The position numbers were made by a program, and so were the translations under genes. 5,638 nt of DNA from positions 1 to 5,638 of the forward strand of contig JAHFQQ010000146.1 of assembly GCA_023259235.1 (NCBI GenBank), read 5' to 3'. Each line of letters opens with the position of its first letter. Positions within the stretch are counted from its first letter, which is position 1. Below, in pieces: positions 1-5,638 of the stretch. Origin of the DNA: Polaromonas sp. (GTDB taxonomy: Bacteria; Pseudomonadota; Gammaproteobacteria; Burkholderiales; Burkholderiaceae_C). Under the pieces are notes generated by a model. The model saw only the letters and a list, made by a program, of their open reading frames with translations. It was not told the origin of the DNA and ran no database searches.

Positions 1-595
1 GCCGTCCGCCGAGTGCAATCATCGCGCCCATCATGATGTCTTCTGCCGGCACCCCGTTCGAGAGGTGGTTGATCACCTCGGACTCCGCAAACACCGCGCA
101 AACACTGCTCACCTCGACCGGGTTGGTCGAGCGCATGGCGTAGGGGCCGATATCGTCGGTGGTAAGGCCCAGGTAGCGCGCCGACTTTTCCAGGAAGGCG
201 CCAGTCCCCGCTGCGCACTTGTCGTTCAGGCGGAACGCGCGTACCCGACCGTTCTCGTCAATCCGGATGGCCTTGATGTCCTGGCCGCCGATGTCGAGGA
301 TGGTGCGCGTATCGGGGAAGAGATGGGCCGCCGCCTGGGCGTGGGCTGTAAGCTCGGTCACTTGCGCATGGCGGTAAGCCACTGTGTAGCGGCCGTATCC
401 GGTCGCCACGACGTAGTTGATCTGGGCGCGCTCGAGGTTGCAAGCTTTGAGCAACTCGTCGAATACGCCTTCTGAAGCCTGCCCCAGCTTGAATCCGGTG
501 CGGCGAACAGCCATGCCAACGACCTCGCGCTTATCGTTGAGGACAATCCCCTTTGAATAGGTCGAACCAATATCAATACCTGCAACGTATAACAT
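1..595 (-). CDS. bzdQ: Benzoyl-CoA reductase ATPase subunit BzdQ (BcrD/BcrA-type), 3' end beyond window
   Basis: One of two ATP-hydrolysing subunits of class I benzoyl-CoA reductase, a cytoplasmic enzyme that uses ATP to drive low-potential electrons from ferredoxin onto the aromatic ring. The first 198 residues are present and the C-terminus lies off the left edge. Visible ASKHA-fold motifs are DIGST at residues 8-12 (phosphate 1) and DIGGQD at 101-106 (phosphate 2). NDKCAAGTG holds Cys127, and SSVCAVFAESEV holds Cys166; these are the two cysteines expected to ligate the [4Fe-4S] cluster shared between the ATPase subunits. Two tandem ATGs exist (598 and 595). I chose 595 because it gives MLYVAG, matching MKYVAG of the upstream paralogue, and because AGGAGG lies 4 nt before it but only 1 nt before the other. 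The start overlaps the bzdP stop. Family assignment is strong. Naming it Q rather than P rests on gene order. An activator of a 2-hydroxyacyl-CoA dehydratase is the alternative, but two such ATPases in tandem argue against it. Confidence 0.9.
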   Translation of the reverse strand, partial: MLYVAGIDIGSTYSKGIVLNDKREVVGMAVRRTGFKLGQASEGVFDELLKACNLERAQINYVVATGYGRYTVAYRHAQVTELTAHAQAAAHLFPDTRTILDIGGQDIKAIRIDENGRVRAFRLNDKCAAGTGAFLEKSARYLGLTTDDIGPYAMRSTNPVEVSSVCAVFAESEVINHLSNGVPAEDIMMGAMIALGGR

Positions 596-1416
596 CATGC
601 CTCCTCGGTAACGTTGGTTGTGAGCTCTGCTGCAGCGCCGAAGGCGCGATCATGGGCGAAAATTGCCGCGCCGAGCGCGCCGATCAGGTGAGCATCCGGA
701 CTGACGTTGATCGGAATTCCCAACTGCTCCTCGAGCAGTTGGCACATGGCGATGTTGCGACTCACGCCGCCGGTAAAAGTGGCCTCGGGTACGATGCCGA
801 CACGACGTGCCAGCGAAACGCAACGACTGGTGATTGCCTGATGCACGCCCATCAGCACGTCCTCGGGCAGACAGCCCTTGGCGAGATGACTGATGATTTC
901 CGATTCCGCGAATACCGTGCAGGTCGTGGTGATGCGTACCGGGTTGGTCGATTTGAGCGCAAGCGGCCCCAGGTCCGAGAGCGACATTTCGAGGGCATAG
1001 GATGCCGCGCCCAGGAAACGCCCGGTGCCGGCAGCGCACTTGTCGTTCATGGTGAAATCTTCGACCTGCCCCTCGGGGCCGACGCGGATCGCCTTGGTGT
1101 CCTGGCCGCCAATGTCGATGACCATGCGCGTTGCCGGAAACAGATGGACCGCCCCGCGCGCATGGCAACTGATCTCCGTTACCTGCTCGTCGCCGAATGT
1201 CACCTTATAGCGACCATAGCCGGTGGCCACGACATATTCAACCTGGTCTTCTTCGACGTCGGCATTTTTAAGCGCCGCCCGGAAGGCATCCTGGGCAATC
1301 GTCGTCATGCTGGTTTCCATGTCGAGAATGGCGCGTCCGACGATGGTCTTGTTCCTGTCGATAATCACCGCCTTGGTCTGCGTTGATCCGACGTCAACTC
1401 CTGCAACGTATTTCAT
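595..1416 (-). CDS. bzdP: Benzoyl-CoA reductase ATPase subunit BzdP (BcrA/BcrD-type)
   Basis: Second ATPase subunit of the reductase, complete at 273 residues. This short form fits the Azoarcus type; the corresponding Thauera BcrA is much longer (about 438 residues, from memory). Motifs are DVGST at residues 8-12, DIGGQD at 101-106, NDKCAAGTG with Cys127, a TTCTVFAESE stretch with Cys166, TGGVSRN near 215-221 (adenosine-binding region) and GALGAA near 246-251. Cys127 and Cys166 are the expected cluster ligands. The protein aligns with BzdQ with no gap across the 198 shared residues, with all motifs at identical positions, so the two are clear paralogues that probably form the ATPase heterodimer. 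The start is ATG with GGGAGGA 4 nt upstream; it overlaps the bzdO stop by 4 nt (ATGA), and its own stop overlaps the bzdQ start. Swapping the P and Q labels cannot be excluded by eye. Confidence 0.92.
   Translation of the reverse strand: MKYVAGVDVGSTQTKAVIIDRNKTIVGRAILDMETSMTTIAQDAFRAALKNADVEEDQVEYVVATGYGRYKVTFGDEQVTEISCHARGAVHLFPATRMVIDIGGQDTKAIRVGPEGQVEDFTMNDKCAAGTGRFLGAASYALEMSLSDLGPLALKSTNPVRITTTCTVFAESEIISHLAKGCLPEDVLMGVHQAITSRCVSLARRVGIVPEATFTGGVSRNIAMCQLLEEQLGIPINVSPDAHLIGALGAAIFAHDRAFGAAAELTTNVTEEA
600..605 (-). promoter_or_regulatory. Ribosome binding site of bzdQ
   Basis: AGGAGG sits inside the end of bzdP, 1 nt before the first and 4 nt before the second of two tandem ATG codons. 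The very short distance to the first ATG favours the second (595). Ribosomes finishing bzdP at the overlapping TGA are well placed to restart. Confidence 0.6.
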
Positions 1417-2777
1417 GCTGTCCTCCCTTTTCCAGTGGAAACTTCCTTGCCGCGCATCGGACCGGCCCCGCCCCGCTGCTGCAGCGCTTCAAAGAAGGCA
1501 TCGACGCGGTTCTTGATCTGGGCATCGGACCAGTAGCGTGGGTCGATCAGGTCGGATTCGATGTAGAGGGTCGGAATATTGAGCTTCTTCGAAATGTAGT
1601 CGCGCGTATCAGCCATGCCGGCGGATACAAAACGGCAGCTCTTGATGCCGTGAAAGACGACGCCGTCCACGCCGTAATCCTTGATCTGCTTTTCCATCCG
1701 CTCGTGCGCGAAAAACTGGTTGCTCAAACCGCGCTGGGCAGCCAGCGCCGTCACCTCGGCCATGCTTTCGAGTGGCCGCGAGGTGTCGTAGAGCAGGTCC
1801 GCGGCATCCATGCCGCCGGCTGCAAAGGTGAGGTAATCGGAATAGGCAAACACGCCGCCCCAGGTCTCGAACAGTTCGACAAGCCTTCTCATTGAGACAT
1901 AACACGGGGTGCCGGAGAACAGCAGGCGAAAGCGTTCCTCGGGAACGCGCCCTTCGCCGCGTGCGACCTTGGCCCTGACGTCTTCCTCGAGCTTGCGCAT
2001 GAACTCGACGCCCTCGACCGTGCCGCGGTACACGTTCATGATGCCGATGTAGGTCAGGCCATCGAGCATCGCATTGTAGGGCGCGGGACACACGCGATTG
2101 AGCTCCATCACGTTGTTCCAGTGAATCACCATCTGATTCACCCGCCCCTGGATTTCCGCCAGGTGATCGATGTCGAATTTCTTGCCGGTGATTTTTTCAC
2201 ACATCGCGATCAGATCCTTGAACTGATCCTCGACCCAGCGCGAGTCGGCCGAGTGCTGCGCGTCACCCGGACGGACGTTCCAATTGCTGGTGCGCTGACC
2301 GGGCAGATCAAGCACGAAGCTGGACATCTTGTGGCGGCGCTCCCAGATTTCGGCCCACTTGATGAAGGTGCCGCACATGTTGGAGGAAACAGCCAGGTCG
2401 GGTTTGGGAAATTTTCCGGTGGGGAGTTTCTCTTCCTTGAGCATCATGCCGACGTCGGCCTTGACATAGGAGCAGACGTCGGGCGACATGCCATAGTCTT
2501 CCGATATGCTGATGAGTTCCGCAGAGGTTTTTCGCACGCCGGTTTGCAGCGAATTGATCTCGGGAAATACCATCTGGAAATCGAAACTGCGCAGGATCTC
2601 GATGGCGTTGCCCATCACGAACACGTTGGCGACGGGTTGCTTGCGCTCATTGGCATGCTCCAGACCGTCGTACCATTCCTTGATCAGGCGCTGGCCTTCA
2701 TCGTGCGCGTTGAAAGGCCTCTGCGCGGCGTCGCCCGTGGACGCGAGGGGAGGGGCTTCGGCGATTGCGGTATTCAT
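1413..2777 (-). CDS. bzdO: Benzoyl-CoA reductase subunit BzdO (BcrB-type, 2-hydroxyacyl-CoA dehydratase family)
   Basis: Large cluster-binding subunit that, with BzdN, forms the ring-reducing module of benzoyl-CoA reductase. It has 454 residues from the chosen start, close to the size of known BzdO/BcrB proteins. It belongs to the 2-hydroxyglutaryl-CoA dehydratase D-type fold. Cysteines in conserved-looking settings are Cys102 (DVCSYVKAD), Cys135 (SNMCGTF) and Cys381 (GIKSCRF), the likely [4Fe-4S] ligands. Other family-like stretches are RVCPAPYN near 228-235 and SGTPCY near 288-293. The C-terminal half ends in a typical LNIPTLYIESDLID strand near 399-412. Two tandem ATGs exist (2780 and 2777); AAGGAG lies 4 nt before the first and 7 nt before the second, so I prefer 2777. 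An in-frame TTG at 2798 would lie inside bzdN and is unlikely. The gap to bzdN is 13 nt; the 3' end overlaps bzdP by 4 nt. The last 20 or so residues are low-complexity and probably variable. Confidence 0.92.
   Translation of the reverse strand: MNTAIAEAPPLASTGDAAQRPFNAHDEGQRLIKEWYDGLEHANERKQPVANVFVMGNAIEILRSFDFQMVFPEINSLQTGVRKTSAELISISEDYGMSPDVCSYVKADVGMMLKEEKLPTGKFPKPDLAVSSNMCGTFIKWAEIWERRHKMSSFVLDLPGQRTSNWNVRPGDAQHSADSRWVEDQFKDLIAMCEKITGKKFDIDHLAEIQGRVNQMVIHWNNVMELNRVCPAPYNAMLDGLTYIGIMNVYRGTVEGVEFMRKLEEDVRAKVARGEGRVPEERFRLLFSGTPCYVSMRRLVELFETWGGVFAYSDYLTFAAGGMDAADLLYDTSRPLESMAEVTALAAQRGLSNQFFAHERMEKQIKDYGVDGVVFHGIKSCRFVSAGMADTRDYISKKLNIPTLYIESDLIDPRYWSDAQIKNRVDAFFEALQQRGGAGPMRGKEVSTGKGRTA
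1421..1427 (-). promoter_or_regulatory. Ribosome binding site of bzdP
   Basis: GGGAGGA lies 4 nt before the bzdP ATG and within the last codons of bzdO. It supports this start and, with the ATGA overlap, translational coupling of the two genes. Confidence 0.65.
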
Positions 2778-2784
2778 CATTTTT

Positions 2785-2790
2785 CTCCTT
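2785..2790 (-). promoter_or_regulatory. Ribosome binding site of bzdO
   Basis: AAGGAG fills the short gap between the bzdN stop and bzdO, 4 nt before the ATG at 2780 and 7 nt before the ATG at 2777. It decides against the upstream in-frame TTG at 2798 and mildly favours 2777. Confidence 0.7.
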
Positions 2791-3972
2791 TCAGGCAAGT
2801 GCGAACAACAGGGATTCAGCGAAGGTTTCGAGCTGCATTGACATCTGTTCGAACGATGTCATTTTTTCTTCAAACTCGAGGACCAGATACTGGATACCCG
2901 CCTCGTCGAGGTCCTTTGACCAGAAGAGCTGATCGTCCAGGCCGGGCTCGCAGAATTTTGCCGCCGCGAGAATTGCGGCATCGGCCTTCGCTGCGCGCAT
3001 CATGTCCATCATGTAGACTTCCTTGGGCTTGCGCCTGTCATGCTGAACCGGGCTTGCGTTGGAACGCTCGATATAGCTTTCCGCAAGTGCCCAGACCGGA
3101 TCACCGGCATCCTCCGGCACATCTTCCTTGACCCAGCGCTGGCCAATCAGCAGATCGTCGTCGACGATGAAGCAGTTATCGTCCATGGCTTCAATCATTT
3201 CGAGCGGCGGCTGTTCGCAAAAGCCACCGACGAAAATGACGCGTGGCTTGTCCTGTGCCACTACATGGCGTTGGCGAATGGCATCAAGCGCCTCTTCGAG
3301 GAGTTCGATGTGCTGTTCGCAACTGATTCTGGTTCCGGCACGAACCAGCATGTAGGATTCAGAACAACTCAACCGCCACGGCTCATCACAGCGAATCTGG
3401 TAGAGATCGCGCATCAGACGCCGTTTCTTGTTATACAGGCCGATGCTGGAGCGAATCGCCTCGTCGCTGATGGGATGGCCGACCCGGTGCGCCAGTTCAG
3501 CCCGTAGCCGCTGAAATTCAGCAGCGAGATAACGGGTCGCACCTTGGGTGTTCGGGTTTTGTGGCAGGTAGAGAATTTCCGACATCTGATCGGGCAGATT
3601 GCGCGACCAGATACCGGCAAGATGTTTCGCTGCGTCGCAGATGGGGCTGGTCACGAAACCGGTCATGCCATCGAGAGTGCCGTTCAAGCCGAGCTCTGTC
3701 GTCGATCGGCAGATGGAACAGATGAAGGAACCCATCCGGGCATCGGCATGCTTCATCTCCAGTTTGTTGCCGCCGCCGAGGATGTTGACAGGCAAGAGCC
3801 CGGCTGCATGCGCAATCTCGTCGGGGAAATAGACCGGAAAATTTCCTATCGTGCCGGTAAAACCTTCCGGTAATGATGCTGCATCGGGGATGCTGGCATC
3901 GAGCACGGTCGCATGGCATCGTTCGAGGATCGCGGTAAGTTTGGCTTCCGGATCTTGAGTCTGAGTTAGCAC
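2791..3972 (-). CDS. bzdN: Benzoyl-CoA reductase subunit BzdN (BcrC-type, 2-hydroxyacyl-CoA dehydratase family)
   Basis: First gene of the reductase operon; partner of BzdO in the substrate-binding, cluster-bearing module. It has 393 residues, near the usual length for BzdN/BcrC. Visible motifs are GLLPVNILGGG near 58-68, CSICRST with Cys85 and Cys88, SPICDAAKH with Cys112, VGGFCEQPPLE with Cys252 and AKFCEPGLDDQ with Cys341. The GGFCEQPP and FCEPG stretches are typical of the BcrC side of the family, in which three cysteines per subunit hold a [4Fe-4S] cluster. The start codon is GTG at 3972, with AGGAG 7 nt upstream, giving MLTQTQ. A long AT-rich noncoding region lies just upstream, as expected for the head of an operon. 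The substrate could be benzoyl-CoA or, as with the related Mbd enzymes, 3-methylbenzoyl-CoA; motif reading cannot separate these. Confidence 0.92.
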   Translation of the reverse strand: MLTQTQDPEAKLTAILERCHATVLDASIPDAASLPEGFTGTIGNFPVYFPDEIAHAAGLLPVNILGGGNKLEMKHADARMGSFICSICRSTTELGLNGTLDGMTGFVTSPICDAAKHLAGIWSRNLPDQMSEILYLPQNPNTQGATRYLAAEFQRLRAELAHRVGHPISDEAIRSSIGLYNKKRRLMRDLYQIRCDEPWRLSCSESYMLVRAGTRISCEQHIELLEEALDAIRQRHVVAQDKPRVIFVGGFCEQPPLEMIEAMDDNCFIVDDDLLIGQRWVKEDVPEDAGDPVWALAESYIERSNASPVQHDRRKPKEVYMMDMMRAAKADAAILAAAKFCEPGLDDQLFWSKDLDEAGIQYLVLEFEEKMTSFEQMSMQLETFAESLLFALA

Positions 3973-3979
3973 GGTAGGA

Positions 3980-3984
3980 CTCCT
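3980..3984 (-). promoter_or_regulatory. Ribosome binding site of bzdN
   Basis: AGGAG, preceded by a run of six A, lies 7 nt before a GTG codon at 3972. The good spacing is the main reason to accept GTG as the start of bzdN. Confidence 0.7.
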
Positions 3985-4155
3985 TTTTTACTGCAGTTAC
4001 AAAACATTGAAGATGTACAATAATGCACGTCAAGGAAAGTTTAACTGAACCATAGTACATAGCGCAAGTTTTTTATATGAACCCATATTGGAAATAGTGT
4101 CTTTGTAATAGGCTTTATATTGCATCTTAATAATTTATCTCATGCACTGCAAGTG
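3985..4155 (-). promoter_or_regulatory. Probable promoter/operator region of the bzdNOPQ operon
   Basis: This stretch is visibly AT-rich against the GC-rich genes on both sides and has no plausible ORF. It holds five TGCA tetramers, at 3992-3995, 4024-4027, 4121-4124, 4143-4146 and 4148-4151, the last two one base apart in a near-palindrome. In Azoarcus sp. CIB the repressor BzdR binds several TGCA-containing operators spread over the bzdN promoter, so these are candidate operators by analogy. Possible core elements on the minus strand include TTGACG at 4033-4028 and TATAAA at 4077-4072, but no -35/-10 pair with good spacing stands out, so I place no transcription start. The promoter role is inferred from position; the individual sites are candidates only. 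Confidence 0.5.
4007..4020. promoter_or_regulatory. Candidate FNR/AcpR-like dyad
   Basis: The plus-strand sequence TTGAAGATGTACAA matches the FNR consensus TTGAT-N4-ATCAA at 7 of 10 defined positions. The bzd promoter of Azoarcus sp. CIB is activated by the FNR-type regulator AcpR, so an anaerobic activator site is expected here. The dyad is centred only about 41 nt from the GTG start, which is too close for classical activation at -41.5 of a promoter with a leader. It may be fortuitous, or may act with a start site not visible by eye. Confidence 0.25.
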
Positions 4156-4462
4156 TGGAGACGCCAGGAATTTCTACCAAAATACCTTTTTACCTGCGCA
4201 AGTCTGCCTTGCTGAGGTCTGAAAACTGATTCCACGGCCGATGCCTTCGTTTTCTCGGCGCCGCAGGCGAATAGTCAAGCGCTACCAGCCGCGACCATGC
4301 CTACCCGCTTTTCACAAATCGCCCAGAGCGATGACTATCCGAACCCGGCAAGGCTGTTCAACAAACTGTCGCAGTGTCCATCGTTCGGGAATACGGTGCC
4401 GTCGCAGTTGCCGCTGCAGCGCCAAAGACAACGACATGCGGTGCCAGGAGCGGTTGGCTGGA
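4156..4462. other. Unassigned intergenic stretch between napH and the bzd promoter region
   Basis: About 300 bp with no gene I can support. The part from about 4230 to 4462 is GC-rich. Open frames exist on both strands here: 67 codons from 4297 and 96 codons from 4241 on the plus strand, and 115 codons ending at 4312 on the minus strand. Their products are arginine-rich or featureless, lack a good ribosome binding site and resemble no family I know. There is no CXXCH heme motif as would be expected for napB or napC. A small 5-bp inverted repeat (GCAAG/CTTGC, 4198-4212) has no T-run after it on either strand. This may be the decayed end of the nap operon or a rearrangement junction. Confidence 0.5.
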
Positions 4463-5395
4463 CTAATTGCCACACTTCCTGTCATGTGCGCGCTCTTTAG
4501 CGGAAGTCCATGGTGTTTGGCAGGCCGATGAATTGCCTTGTGATGTATTTCGAATCGATGCCTGACCCCAGCGATAGACAAACACATTTTGGTCGCAGAC
4601 CTCGATGCACCGCCCGCACCGAAGGCAATCCTGATGCCCGATGGTCGGGCCGGCGTCATTGGGCGTGCCCCCGATTCTTAGTGCCGGCGCAATAACGTGC
4701 GGCTCCGGGCAGACCTTGAAGCAGTCGCCGCAATTGGTGCAGGCCTGGCGTTGTTCAGCCGACACGTTGATTTTTCCGCGCTTTCCCATCCAGCCATAGA
4801 ACGCACCCACCGGACAGACATGTCCGCAAAAGCCGTTGCCAAGCAGGAAAAAATCAAATAGAAAAACGCCCGCCGCTGCGGCAATTGCACCTGTCCACAG
4901 GCCAAAAATCAGGCCGCGCAGGCTTAAGGTAATGGGATTGATGAATTCCCACAGGAGGCTGCCTGATATGGCGGCCCCGAGCAGTGCCAGAATCAGGATC
5001 ACATGGCGCAGTCGGCGATCAAGCTTTAACCGGGAAGCTTTGCGCCACCCCAGTCCACGCCGCAGGCCATTGGCGGCATCGGTGATGAGATTGACGGGAC
5101 AGACCCAGCCACAGAAAAGGCGTCCGCCAAAAATGGCATAAAAACCTGCTACCAGTATGACGCCCGAAATGGCGCCTGCGCTCATTGAATGACCCGCCAG
5201 CAGACTTTGCAGGAAGACGAACGGATCGGTCAGGAACAGCAAGCCCAGCCACTGACTCCCGGCAAGCGTGCCTCGTGCCAGCCACAGCCCCCACCAGGGA
5301 CCGGATACGAATGCCATCAAGATGCCGATTTGCACCAGACGACGGGCGCTCAGGTAGCGATGGCGTCGACAAAAATGCCGGAAAGATTCAAGCAT
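4463..5395 (-). CDS. napH: NapH, quinol dehydrogenase membrane subunit for periplasmic nitrate reductase
   Basis: Polytopic membrane ferredoxin-type protein that, with NapG, oxidises quinol and sends electrons toward periplasmic nitrate reductase. Hydrophobic segments lie near residues 20-40, 48-66, 73-93, 131-150 and 163-185. Two CGxVCP motifs, CGWVCP at 95-100 and CGHVCP at 190-195, are NapH hallmarks. Two [4Fe-4S] motifs follow: Cys219, 222, 225, 229 (CTNCGDCFKVCP) and Cys257, 260, 263, 267 (CLRCGRCIEVC). Much of the protein reads like E. coli NapH. The start ATG overlaps the napG end by 8 nt and has only a weak ribosome binding site, consistent with coupling. At 310 residues it exceeds the usual 285-290. 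The tail after about residue 277 is unlike NapH and rich in Ser, Thr and Asn. One extra G in the GGGG run (4569-4566 on the minus strand) would instead end the protein at 4497. The call is firm; the true 3' end is not. Confidence 0.9.
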   Translation of the reverse strand: MLESFRHFCRRHRYLSARRLVQIGILMAFVSGPWWGLWLARGTLAGSQWLGLLFLTDPFVFLQSLLAGHSMSAGAISGVILVAGFYAIFGGRLFCGWVCPVNLITDAANGLRRGLGWRKASRLKLDRRLRHVILILALLGAAISGSLLWEFINPITLSLRGLIFGLWTGAIAAAAGVFLFDFFLLGNGFCGHVCPVGAFYGWMGKRGKINVSAEQRQACTNCGDCFKVCPEPHVIAPALRIGGTPNDAGPTIGHQDCLRCGRCIEVCDQNVFVYRWGQASIRNTSQGNSSACQTPWTSAKERAHDRKCGN

Positions 5396-5638
5396 GACGG
5401 GTCACCACGGTGATTGCGGCATCCGGTGCGATACAGGCTTTCTCACATTGGCCACAACCGGTGCAAACGTTCGCATCGACGGTGGGGGTAAACATGCCAT
5501 TCATCGGGGTTCGGCCCTGTTTCAGGGTGATCGCCGTGCCTTTGAGAGGACATGCCCGATAGCAGGCGTTGCAGTAGGACGATCCAATGTAGCTGTTGCA
5601 CTGCCCCGGATGGCTAAGGACCGCCACGCCCATGCGCG
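5388..5638 (-). CDS. napG: NapG, ferredoxin-type subunit of the Nap quinol-oxidising complex (5' end beyond window)
   Basis: Only the last 82 residues are present; the N-terminus, with the expected Tat signal, lies off the right edge. NapG is a periplasmic iron-sulfur protein with four [4Fe-4S] clusters that works with membrane-bound NapH. The visible part carries two cluster motifs. The first is the NapG-type arrangement in which a lone Cys (GQCNSY) is followed after eight residues by CNACYRACP. The second is a standard CTGCGQCEKAC. PLKGTAITL and FTPTVDANVCTG match the pattern of known NapG C-termini. It ends in VVTRHA, somewhat sooner after the last cluster than E. coli NapG. The reading frame stays open to the window edge, so the internal ATG at 5633 is not the start. 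A generic polyferredoxin is the alternative, but the overlap with napH makes NapG much more likely. Confidence 0.88.
   Translation of the reverse strand, partial: RMGVAVLSHPGQCNSYIGSSYCNACYRACPLKGTAITLKQGRTPMNGMFTPTVDANVCTGCGQCEKACIAPDAAITVVTRHA

Noticed and set aside
553..1386. 277-codon open frame on the plus strand
   Set aside because: Lies opposite bzdP, whose full family motifs are intact. Long antisense frames are common in GC-rich coding DNA, and its product shows no recognisable domain.
2778..2798. TTG at 2798 or ATG at 2780 as the bzdO start
   Set aside because: TTG lies within bzdN with no ribosome binding site at good spacing. ATG at 2780 is possible but has only 4 nt to AAGGAG, against 7 nt for 2777.
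2121..3131. 336-codon open frame on the plus strand
   Set aside because: Antisense to bzdO and bzdN and spans their junction. The product is low in family-like features, and both genes beneath it are clearly real.
4051..4062. Direct repeat CATAG-TA-CATAG near the bzdN promoter
   Set aside because: Short, in AT-rich sequence, and matching no regulator site I know; likely chance.
4198..4212. Inverted repeat GCAAG/CTTGC as a napH terminator
   Set aside because: Only a 5-bp stem, no following T-run in either direction, and located more than 250 bp past the napH stop.
4241..4531. Small plus-strand genes in the nap/bzd gap
   Set aside because: The frames at 4241 and 4297 give arginine-rich or featureless peptides with no good ribosome binding site. 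The sequence CHTSCH in one of them is CxxxCH, not a heme-binding CxxCH, so it is not a cytochrome remnant.
4463..5638. NapGH as the electron donor system for benzoyl-CoA reductase
   Set aside because: NapGH takes electrons from quinol, far too positive in potential for ring reduction. Known class I reductases use low-potential ferredoxin. Proximity alone does not support this.

Overview
The window fits a denitrifying, facultatively anaerobic betaproteobacterium of the Azoarcus/Aromatoleum/Thauera/Sulfuritalea kind. It carries an ATP-dependent (class I) benzoyl-CoA reductase of the Azoarcus bzd layout beside the end of a periplasmic nitrate reductase (nap) operon. All convincing genes are on the minus strand. 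The family calls come from reading the translated proteins. The organism is inferred from gene content only.

Right part (5638 to 4463, read leftward): the 3' end of napG, then napH, overlapping by 8 nt. These are the iron-sulfur and membrane subunits that pass electrons from quinol toward periplasmic nitrate reductase. The napB/napC genes often found after napH are absent. The last part of napH looks abnormal, and one extra G in a four-G run would give a different, earlier end.

Middle (4462 to 3973, about 490 bp): no credible gene. The half next to napH is GC-rich and unassigned. The half next to the reductase genes is clearly AT-rich and carries five TGCA tetramers and an FNR-like dyad. It is the likely promoter/operator region of the reductase operon.

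Left part (3972 to 1): four tightly packed genes in the order bzdN, bzdO, bzdP, bzdQ (the last cut by the window edge). BzdN and BzdO are the two 2-hydroxyacyl-CoA-dehydratase-like subunits that bind the substrate and [4Fe-4S] clusters. BzdP and BzdQ are paralogous ASKHA-fold ATPases expected to share one bridging [4Fe-4S] cluster and couple ATP hydrolysis to electron transfer. Together they would reduce benzoyl-CoA (or a methylated analogue) to the cyclic dienoyl-CoA with ferredoxin as donor. A 10-13 nt gap and two stop/start overlaps show co-translation. Functionally the neighbours make sense together: anaerobic aromatic degradation yields electrons that nitrate respiration can consume.

No RNA gene, CRISPR array, insertion sequence or convincing terminator was found. 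I see no sign of a wholly new system. The points most worth a second look are the nap/bzd junction, the napH tail, and the candidate regulatory sites upstream of bzdN.
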